Source of the DNA: CAYTLW01 sp964438735
GTDB taxonomy: Bacteria; Myxococcota_A; UBA9042
Assembly (NCBI GenBank): GCA_964438735.1
Contig: CAYTLW010000190.1
Span: forward strand, 1 to 10,850
Direction of reading: 5' to 3'
DNA: 10,850 nt
The notes under the pieces were generated by a model. It ran no database searches, was not told the origin of the DNA, and saw only the letters and a list, made by a program, of their open reading frames with translations. The first letter of the stretch is position 1; each line of letters starts with the position of its first letter. The translations under genes were made by a program, and so were the position numbers. Of this stretch, positions 5,224-10,850 are shown piece after piece.

Positions 5224-6195
5224 CTACTTCTTGCGCGCCTTGTCGGCCAGTACGGCGGCGCGCAGCGCCGCAACGGCGTCCGGTGGCGTCTCTTCGGTGG
5301 GCGCGGCGTGGAACGCACTGCTGGCCAGCGACCGGTAGATGGGCCGCAAGGCGACGATGGCCTGGCGCACATCGGCCGGGCGATCTTCGGGTTCCTTGGC
5401 CATCAACCAGCGCAGCACATTGTCCAGCGCCTCGGCTGCGGGACCGTCATAGCCCGTGTCTCGCAGGCGTGGCGGATCCTCGCTGACCACGCGGGCGAGC
5501 TCGGCCGCCCGGGTCGGCGCCGCGAATGGGGCTTCGCCGGTCAACAATTCGAAGAGCAGCACGCCGATGGCGAACAGGTCGGCGCGTGGGTCGACCTCTT
5601 CGCCCAGGATCACCTCGGGTGCGCGATGCATGGGCGCATGGGAGACCAGCTCGTCATCGCCGGGTTTGTCCTCGAGCAACAACTGGGCCAGCGTCGGCGG
5701 CAGCAGCTGGAAGACATCGAGCTTGCGGCCGACATCGATGATGGCCGACTCCGCGCAGACGGTGCCGAACACCTCGTTTTCGGCATGCCAGGGAGACATG
5801 GCGTCCAGCGCCCGCAAGGTGATCTCGATCGCCAGGTCTGCGTCCATCGGGCCGTCGGCGAGCAGGTGCTGGCGGGCGGTTCGGGCGCCCAGACGGCCGG
5901 TGGCCAGGTAGAGCCCTTCGTCCTCTTCGCCGAAGCCAATCAGGGGCACGATCGCCGGGTGCCGCTCGTGCTCATTGCGCTCGGTCGCCTCCATGTAGCG
6001 CACCGCGCGCCCGGGCCCGGCCGAGTCCCCTTCTTCGACGCGCAGGAAACCCACCCGCTTCTGATCGGACTCGCGCACGGCGTGGTAGAGGGCGCCGTCG
6101 CCGATCTCGCCCAACAGGCCGAACAAGCGGAATCGACCGGCAGCTGCCGGGATGAGCATCGACGTGCTGACTTTGGAAGGATCGGGAGACGGCAT
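5224..6195 (-). CDS. Ser/Thr protein kinase-fold protein lacking catalytic residues (predicted pseudokinase)
   Basis: A 323-residue soluble protein with a full-length bacterial (PknB-type) kinase fold but a dead active site. The glycine loop is partly kept: GLLGEIGDGALYHAV at 26-40. The beta-3 strand reads VGFLRVE (48-54) where VAxK is expected, so the ATP-anchoring lysine is lost. The catalytic loop aligns at about 143-154 as FGTVCAESAIID; the HRD aspartate is T145, the following lysine C147 and the asparagine about S150. The DFG position reads VFQ (161-163). The C-lobe is well preserved: HRAPEV (190-195), DLFAIGVLLFELLTGEAPF (206-224), and the late arginine in EPEDRP (268-273). There is no transmembrane or extracellular sensor domain. 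The start at 6195 is set by GAGAGG 5 bases upstream and the onset of homology. A scaffold, ATP-independent binding or regulatory role is inference. Confidence 0.88.
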   Translation of the reverse strand: MPSPDPSKVSTSMLIPAAAGRFRLFGLLGEIGDGALYHAVRESDQKRVGFLRVEEGDSAGPGRAVRYMEATERNEHERHPAIVPLIGFGEEDEGLYLATGRLGARTARQHLLADGPMDADLAIEITLRALDAMSPWHAENEVFGTVCAESAIIDVGRKLDVFQLLPPTLAQLLLEDKPGDDELVSHAPMHRAPEVILGEEVDPRADLFAIGVLLFELLTGEAPFAAPTRAAELARVVSEDPPRLRDTGYDGPAAEALDNVLRWLMAKEPEDRPADVRQAIVALRPIYRSLASSAFHAAPTEETPPDAVAALRAAVLADKARKK

Positions 6196-6267
6196 GGAAT
6201 CCTCTCGGCGCGAAGGCGCGGCAAGGGTAGACAGTGACCGGGCCCCCGACAAGCGTGGGATTGTGAT

Positions 6268-6287
6268 GCCGCCTTCATTCAGGCGGC
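6268..6287. promoter_or_regulatory. Perfect 7-bp hairpin in the divergent region between pseudokinase and TRAP operon
   Basis: GCCGCCT (6268-6274), loop TCATTC, AGGCGGC (6281-6287). It lies about 70 bases upstream of the pseudokinase start and 155 upstream of the TRAP operon start. The rest of the 248-base gap (6196-6443) shows no convincing small gene, no clear -35/-10 pair and no GG-N10-GC sigma-54 site. The hairpin could be an operator or leader structure, or chance. Confidence 0.3.
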
Positions 6288-6443
6288 CAGCCACTTGCTC
6301 GTACGCTGCCATGACATCGGCATGAAGCGCCACTTGCCCCTGGCCGTTGTGGTCGCTAAGGTCGCCGCGACCGCCATTGGCCGGGGCTGCCGACTGCATC
6401 GCAAGGTCCTGCCGTCCACATCCCGCCCCGCGAGGTTGCCAAA

Positions 6444-7439
6444 ATGAAACGACTTGTCCTGATCGCTCTGCTCCTGGCCCTGCCCGCCGCTGCGAGCGCC
6501 GCACCCACGGCGCGCACCATGTGTGTATTCGACCCCAGCGGCACCCATGGCGACCTGTACAAATTCGCCGAGCGCTTCCAGGCCGCGTCGCTCGCTTGGG
6601 GCGTGAAGTTCAATCTCAAGGTGAATACCAACGAGGTGGTCGCCACATCGGACTTCAAGGCCCGCAAGTGCCACGCCGTATTGATGACCAGCCTGCGTGC
6701 GCGCGGCTTCGTCAAGGCCACCGGTACGCTGGAGGCCATCGGTGCCCTGCCCAGCTACAAGCACCTGCGCAAGGTGATCGCTGTGCTGAGCAGCCCCAAG
6801 GCGAAGCGTTACGTCGCCCAGGGAGACTACGAAGCCGCAGCCATCCTGCCCGGCGGCGCCGTCTACCTGCTGCTGGGCAACCGCGCCCACGCCTCCATGC
6901 CCAAACTCGCCGGCAAGCGCATCGCGACCCTGGTGCACGACAAGCCGGGCCGGGTCATGGTCGACACCGTGGGCGCCTCCATGGTCGCCGCCGAGGTCGG
7001 CACGTTCGCCGGCATCTTCAACAACGGTCGCGCTCACGCCTGCTACGCGCCCGCCACGGCGGTCAAGCCGCTCGAGCTGATCAAGGGCATGAAGAAGGGG
7101 GGCGGTATGGTCAACTACCCGTTGGGGCAACTGACCTTCCAGGTGGTGATCCGCAGCAAGGACTTCCCGGCGGACTTCGGCCAGAAGGCGCGCAAGTGGG
7201 CGGCCAGCCAGTTCAAGGAGTCGCTGAAGATGGCCCGCAAGGCCGAGCGTGCCATCCCGAAGAAGTACTGGATCGACGTGCCGGCCGCCGAAAAGGCGCA
7301 GTACGACGACAAGCTGCGCGAGGTGCGCATCCGACTGCGCGGCAAGGGTGTCTATCACGGCGGCATCCTGCGCCTGATGAAGCGCATCCGCTGCAAGATG
7401 GACAAGACGCGGCCCGAGTGCAGCGACAAGCGAGAGTAA
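6444..7439 (+). CDS. AdeT1/2-like putative periplasmic solute-binding protein of a TRAP system
   Basis: A 331-residue exported protein. The signal peptide (MKRLVLIALLLALPAAASA, 1-19) is a clean type I peptide with cleavage expected at ASA-A. The mature part matches the AdeT1/2 family (formerly DUF6091): CVFDPSGTHGD (27-37), an FKARKCHAVLMTSLRARGF run, AIGALPSY, AAILPGGAVYLL, GTFAGIFNNGR, a KPLELIKGM block, NYPLGQLTFQVVIR, and PKKYWIDVP near the C-terminus. Acinetobacter AdeT1/AdeT2 were first described in connection with drug efflux, but the family is classed as a putative solute binder and looks like a distant DctP-type TRAP binding protein. A TRAP permease two genes downstream supports that reading. 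The substrate cannot be read from the sequence. GAGG (6432-6435) lies 8 bases before the start. It is first in a three-gene operon. Confidence 0.85.
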   Translation: MKRLVLIALLLALPAAASAAPTARTMCVFDPSGTHGDLYKFAERFQAASLAWGVKFNLKVNTNEVVATSDFKARKCHAVLMTSLRARGFVKATGTLEAIGALPSYKHLRKVIAVLSSPKAKRYVAQGDYEAAAILPGGAVYLLLGNRAHASMPKLAGKRIATLVHDKPGRVMVDTVGASMVAAEVGTFAGIFNNGRAHACYAPATAVKPLELIKGMKKGGGMVNYPLGQLTFQVVIRSKDFPADFGQKARKWAASQFKESLKMARKAERAIPKKYWIDVPAAEKAQYDDKLREVRIRLRGKGVYHGGILRLMKRIRCKMDKTRPECSDKRE

Positions 7440-7477
7440 GGCGCCGCGCAACCCAGCGCCGGCCCAAGGGAGCGGAC

Positions 7478-8491
7478 ATGAGCAGGAGCGCAACGGCCAT
7501 CGTGGCCGCCGGCGTCGCGATGTGGCTCGGCGGTTGCACCGGCACGCTGCACAGCGCCACCGGCAGCACCATGAGCAGCTACGCCAGCCAGCACATGGTG
7601 CCCTACCTGATGACCAGCCCCGACGCCGCCTACGCCTGCAGCGTCGGCAACGCGCTGGGACCCTTCATCGCCTCTTTCGAACGCGTCAGCGACCGGCCCG
7701 ACCTGCCCACATTGGTATCGGTGATGGGCGCCGGCATCTGCGCCGAGGCCGCAGCCTGGGAGGCGGACCTGGCCTATCAGCGCGCCCTTCGAGGAGGTCG
7801 TGCCGACGAGGCTGCAGACGCCCAGCTGCTGGGCGAGCGCCACCACCGCGCCGCCGCAGCGCGTTTCGGCGCCGCTTGGAAGAGGGCAGAGGCCGCATTC
7901 GGCACCCTGGGTAAAGGCTGCCCCGAGCTCGAGCCGGAGCAGGAGATCTTCTTCCTGCTGGGCATCGCCTCCGGGCTGCAGGCGGTGATGCACGACCGCG
8001 CCGCCCGCGGTGCAGCCGGCATCTCCATGGCGATTCCGCGGGCCGTGGAGCGGGCCACGAAATGCCTCAACAGCAAGCGCTGGTGGGGCGTGCCCGATGC
8101 CTTGGCGGCGGCGGTCTGGTTGACCGTGCCCGGGGCCCTGCCCAAGGGAAAGGACGCCAAGAAGACGCTGACCACGGCGGTGGCCCACGGTGACGCTGCG
8201 GCGGTGCGCCTGTCCCGCGCCCTGCAGGTGCAGGCGTTGGGGGCCTCCGGTGATGCCGCCGGCGCGAAGGCCGCGATCACCGCTCATGGCAAGGTGCTCA
8301 AGACGAAGAAGGCCGCCGCGAAGTGGCGCCTGCTCGACGCTTATGGGGCGGTGCTGACCCGTCACGCCGCCGACCTGATCTGGACCAGCGAGACCGGTCA
8401 CCGGGCGCCCACGGGCGACTTTGGGAGCTTCCCGGAAGTGGTGAAGCCGGACGCTGACGAGGACGACATGTTGGAGGGCCTGGGCGAGTAG
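7478..8491 (+). CDS. TatT-like lipoprotein, TRAP transporter T-component
   Basis: A 337-residue lipoprotein. After a short hydrophobic segment, the lipobox LGGC places the lipidated cysteine at residue 20; the next residue is Thr, so outer-membrane sorting is plausible. The rest is mostly helical and Ala-rich. The segment around LLGIASGLQAV, then GVPDALAAAVWLTVPGALPKGKDAKKTLTTAV (about 207-238), follows the TatT pattern (LGVxxASLPxxLGGDPxKAxxxFxxAV). In Treponema pallidum, TatT (Tp0956) is a TPR-like lipoprotein that partners the binding protein TatP and the TRAP permease; here the same three components are in one operon. The tail is acidic (DADEDD near the end). AAGGGAG (7466-7472) precedes the ATG by 5 bases, and the gene begins 38 bases after the binding-protein stop. 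The family call rests on weak similarity plus context. Confidence 0.72.
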   Translation: MSRSATAIVAAGVAMWLGGCTGTLHSATGSTMSSYASQHMVPYLMTSPDAAYACSVGNALGPFIASFERVSDRPDLPTLVSVMGAGICAEAAAWEADLAYQRALRGGRADEAADAQLLGERHHRAAAARFGAAWKRAEAAFGTLGKGCPELEPEQEIFFLLGIASGLQAVMHDRAARGAAGISMAIPRAVERATKCLNSKRWWGVPDALAAAVWLTVPGALPKGKDAKKTLTTAVAHGDAAAVRLSRALQVQALGASGDAAGAKAAITAHGKVLKTKKAAAKWRLLDAYGAVLTRHAADLIWTSETGHRAPTGDFGSFPEVVKPDADEDDMLEGLGE

Positions 8492-8536
8492 GCCCGGCTG
8501 GAGGGCCCGGGCGACCGGGCTGGGGGGACGGACCAT

Positions 8537-10765
8537 ATGCTCGGACGCATCGGGGGCGGCTTCGTCCTGTCGGTGCTGCTCGTCCGCCTGATCCTGGCGG
8601 TCGCGCAGCTGTTGCATGGTCAGATGCTCGGCTGGGGCCAGGAGATGTGGCCCGGTTATGCCGAGATGCGACCCGGTTGCGAGGCGCCAGAGACGCCCGG
8701 CGAACCCGGCGACGCGACGACGCCGGCTGCCATCGACCTGCCGGCCAACGCGGCTGGCGCTGAAGACGATGACCTGATCGACGACCTGCTCGGCGACGAC
8801 GACGCCGACCCTGCCGCCGCCACGCCCACCGATGGCGACGCGCTGGACGCCCTCATCGACGAGGCGGGCGAAGATGGCGCCGAACCGGCGACCGCGGCCA
8901 TGGACTCCGGCGAACCGCCATCTGCAGCGGTGACCGCCGCTGCCGCCGGCGACGACGACGACCTGCTCGGCGATGACGACCTGCTCGACGACGACCTGCT
9001 CAGCGATCTGGGGGACGCGCCGGTCGCTGGCGAACCGCCGGCAACCGGGGCGGGCGCTGCACCGCCACCGGCCGTGCGTCCCGAATTGCGCGCCAAGATG
9101 ACCGACGGCTTCATGCGCTACTGCCGCTTCGAGAAGCAGCTGTCGCACATCAGCGCCACTGGCATCAGCTGGATGACGTCGATCATGGTCCTGCTGCTGC
9201 TGGTCGCCGGCGTCATCGCCTCGGCCCGTCGCAGTCACATCGGTCTGCGCAACGCGCGCACGCCGCTGAGTGATCGGGTGCGCAACATCAGCGAGCTGGT
9301 CGCCAATCTGGTCGTCGCCTGGTCGGCCTACGCCATGATCGACCTGGCCGATCCCGGCGAGGAATACCTGCAGGTGATCTGGGTCGTGGGAATGCTCGCC
9401 ATGGCAGCGGTCAATGTCGTGCACCTGGCCCGACCCCTGGCCCCCGGCGCCGAGCCGCCCGGCAACGCCTTCGGCCGCGCCCTGGCCGTCATCCCCCTCT
9501 ACGCCTGGATGGGCATCATCGGCGGCTTGTACTTCATCTTCGTCGAGGATCATCCGGCCGGCATCGCCATCTATCTGCAGAAGCTCACCGAGTACGCCAG
9601 CCTCTACATCCAGGTCGGTCTGTACCTCTGGACCGGCATGTTGCTGCGCGATACCCGACTGGGCCGCCTCTCCTTCGACGTGCTGCGCCCGCTGGGCCTG
9701 CCTGCGGGCATGTTCGCTTTCATCGTGGTCATCCTGGCCGCCGTGCCCACCGCCTATAGCGGCGCCTCCGGCATCCTGGTGCTGGCCCTGGGCGCCACCA
9801 TCTACAGCGAGCTTCGCCGCGCCGGCGCCCGCGACAGCCTGGCCCGGGCCGCGACCGCCATGAGCGGCAGCTTCGGTGTCGTGCTGCCACCGTGCCTGCT
9901 GGTGGTCATCGTCGCCTCCTTGAACCTGGAGGTGACCACGGACGAGCTGTACTACTGGGGCTGGCGGGTCTTTGGACTGACGGCCATCATCTTCCTGGTG
10001 ATCAGCTGGATGGCGCGCACCGAGCCCTGGCGCATCGCACCCAAGCCCGGCGCCGCCGCCGCCTCGGGCACCGCCCTGCGCGGCCTGCTCCCCTACGTCC
10101 TGATCTTCGTTGCGGTGCTGGTCATCTTCCGCGTGGTGTTGAACGTGGGCCTGGACGAGCAGACCGCACCCTACATCCTGCCCATCGTGATGCTGCTGGC
10201 CATCCCCTGGGATCGCCGCGCAGCCCGCAAGGACGCCGAAGCCGGCATCGCACCGCCACCGCGAGGCGACACATCTCTGGATACAGGCACCAACGTGGGC
10301 GCCCTGTTGTTGCTCATGGGCCTGTCCGCCGTGCTCGGCGGCGTCATCGAGCGCTCCGAGATCATCTCCATGTTCCCGCAGGACTTCGGCGGGCCTGCCG
10401 GCGCCATGGTGCTGATCATGGTCGCTCTGGTGATCATCGGCATGATCATGGACCCCTACGGCGCAGTCATCCTGGTCAGCGTGACCATCTACCCCATCGC
10501 CCTGCAGAACGGCATCCATCCGCTGAACTTCTGGATGACCGCCCTGGTCTCTTTCGAGCTCGGCTATCTCACGCCGCCGGTTGCCTTGAACCACCTGCTC
10601 ACGCGCCAGGTGGTCAGCCACCTGCCGGGCCACGAGGAAGAAGACCCGCCCCCGGAAGGGGCCAACTTCTACCGCCGCCACGAGCGCATCCTGCTGCCCA
10701 TCGCGGTCCGTCTGACCACGCTGCTGATCGTCGCCTTCGGACCGATCTACTGGATGAGCTCGTAG
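8537..10765 (+). CDS. Fused DctQ-DctM TRAP transporter permease with Asp-rich insertion
   Basis: A 742-residue inner-membrane protein that should drive ion-coupled solute uptake with the periplasmic binder. The DctM part (from about 310) shows family signatures: YSGASGILVLALGATIYSEL (407-426), FGVVLPPCLLVVIVAS (446-461), GMIMDPYGAVILV (635-647), a YPIALQNGIHPLNFWMTAL block and GYLTPPVALNHLL (676-688). Upstream, helices at about 8-26, 212-230, 252-270 and 277-297 form a DctQ-like part. Helix 1 is separated from helix 2 by a long hydrophilic insertion (about 45-190) with two Asp-Leu clusters at 77-92 and 139-158. Basic residues cluster after helix 2 (RRSHIGLRNAR), so by the positive-inside rule the insertion is periplasmic. 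The gene starts 45 bases after the TatT-like stop, and its ribosome binding site is weak (ACGGA, 8528-8532). No substrate can be assigned. Confidence 0.9.
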   Translation: MLGRIGGGFVLSVLLVRLILAVAQLLHGQMLGWGQEMWPGYAEMRPGCEAPETPGEPGDATTPAAIDLPANAAGAEDDDLIDDLLGDDDADPAAATPTDGDALDALIDEAGEDGAEPATAAMDSGEPPSAAVTAAAAGDDDDLLGDDDLLDDDLLSDLGDAPVAGEPPATGAGAAPPPAVRPELRAKMTDGFMRYCRFEKQLSHISATGISWMTSIMVLLLLVAGVIASARRSHIGLRNARTPLSDRVRNISELVANLVVAWSAYAMIDLADPGEEYLQVIWVVGMLAMAAVNVVHLARPLAPGAEPPGNAFGRALAVIPLYAWMGIIGGLYFIFVEDHPAGIAIYLQKLTEYASLYIQVGLYLWTGMLLRDTRLGRLSFDVLRPLGLPAGMFAFIVVILAAVPTAYSGASGILVLALGATIYSELRRAGARDSLARAATAMSGSFGVVLPPCLLVVIVASLNLEVTTDELYYWGWRVFGLTAIIFLVISWMARTEPWRIAPKPGAAAASGTALRGLLPYVLIFVAVLVIFRVVLNVGLDEQTAPYILPIVMLLAIPWDRRAARKDAEAGIAPPPRGDTSLDTGTNVGALLLLMGLSAVLGGVIERSEIISMFPQDFGGPAGAMVLIMVALVIIGMIMDPYGAVILVSVTIYPIALQNGIHPLNFWMTALVSFELGYLTPPVALNHLLTRQVVSHLPGHEEEDPPPEGANFYRRHERILLPIAVRLTTLLIVAFGPIYWMSS

Positions 10766-10779
10766 CGCATCGATGGCGT

Positions 10780-10795
10780 TGTGCGGTCACGCACA
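10780..10795. terminator. Small perfect hairpin after the TRAP operon, possible terminator
   Basis: TGTGCG (10780-10785), loop GTCA, CGCACA (10790-10795), located 14 bases after the permease stop. There is no U-tract on either strand, so intrinsic termination is doubtful. The position after the last operon gene is the main argument. The remaining bases to 10850 hold no gene I can support. Confidence 0.25.
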
Positions 10796-10850
10796 TCAGT
10801 CGCCCGCCGCATCCGCCGACTTCAGCCGCCGACGCGCACCAGCTGTTCAC

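Noticed and set aside
5218..6237. A 339-codon plus-strand frame opposite the pseudokinase
   Set aside because: Shadow of the minus-strand gene; the minus-strand translation has the kinase C-lobe motifs and this one has none.
6390..6420. A TTGGCC...TGC stretch considered as a sigma-54 promoter for the TRAP operon
   Set aside because: The GG and GC elements are not at the required 10-base spacing.
6196..6504. A 103-codon N-terminal extension of the pseudokinase
   Set aside because: It overlaps the start of the AdeT-like gene on the other strand and shows no conserved content. GAGAGG just before 6195 fits the shorter start.
8492..8536. Possible hairpin in the GC-rich gap before the TRAP permease
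   Set aside because: Several overlapping GCCCGG/CCGGGC pairings are possible, but base composition alone explains them and no single stem stands out.
7355..10681. A 1108-codon open frame antisense to the TatT-like and TRAP permease genes
   Set aside because: It is a GC-driven shadow frame: its translation is His/Gln/Gly/Asp-rich low-complexity sequence with no recognisable domain, while the plus strand encodes clear family motifs.
10822..10850. Possible last nine codons of a leftward gene ending EQLVRVGG and TGA
   Set aside because: The reading is plausible for a convergent gene entering from the right edge, but nine codons are too few to call a gene.

Overview
The window is GC-rich DNA (roughly two thirds G+C by eye) with tightly packed genes, short intergenic gaps and many long antisense open frames of the kind high GC produces. 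The gene content suggests a free-living Gram-negative bacterium of the old deltaproteobacterial group (Myxococcota or Bradymonadota-like). The pointers are a secreted mosaic protein with a proprotein-convertase P domain and a fibrinogen-like C-terminus, a degenerate Ser/Thr kinase-like protein, and a TRAP-type cluster with a lipoprotein T-component. The taxonomic call is inference; no rRNA or marker gene is present.

Layout, left to right. (1) On the minus strand, 1556 to 1 holds psuG (pseudouridine-5'-phosphate glycosidase) translationally coupled to mobA (molybdenum cofactor guanylyltransferase), which runs off the left edge. (2) A 237-base divergent intergenic region (1557-1793) carries two abutting 26-base inverted repeats, a GC-rich hairpin next to the psuG ribosome binding site, and a 16-base tandem duplication. 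(3) On the plus strand, a small CbiX/SirB-type chelatase overlaps by 4 bases a 140-residue stand-alone CULT-domain protein, the bacterial relative of the thalidomide-binding domain of cereblon, with its aromatic cage and zinc cysteines intact. (4) A 667-residue exported mosaic protein follows, then a small DUF6918-like protein. (5) On the minus strand is a Ser/Thr kinase-fold protein that has lost the catalytic residues (pseudokinase). (6) Divergent from it is a three-gene plus-strand operon: an AdeT1/2-like periplasmic solute-binding protein, a TatT-like lipoprotein, and a fused DctQ-DctM TRAP permease with a long aspartate-rich insertion between its first two membrane helices.

How they may work together. 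The last three genes look like one transport machine: periplasmic binder, lipoprotein partner and membrane permease. The first four genes form two divergent pairs around a structured intergenic region. PsuG releases uracil from pseudouridine phosphate, and bacterial CULT domains are known to bind uridine-like cyclic imides, so a link between the two pairs is a testable hypothesis rather than a conclusion. The most noteworthy items are the CULT protein in this setting, the Asp-rich TRAP permease with its non-classical binder and lipoprotein, and the pseudokinase. No tRNA, rRNA, CRISPR array, insertion sequence or phage gene was seen, and no gene-free stretch exceeds 300 bases.
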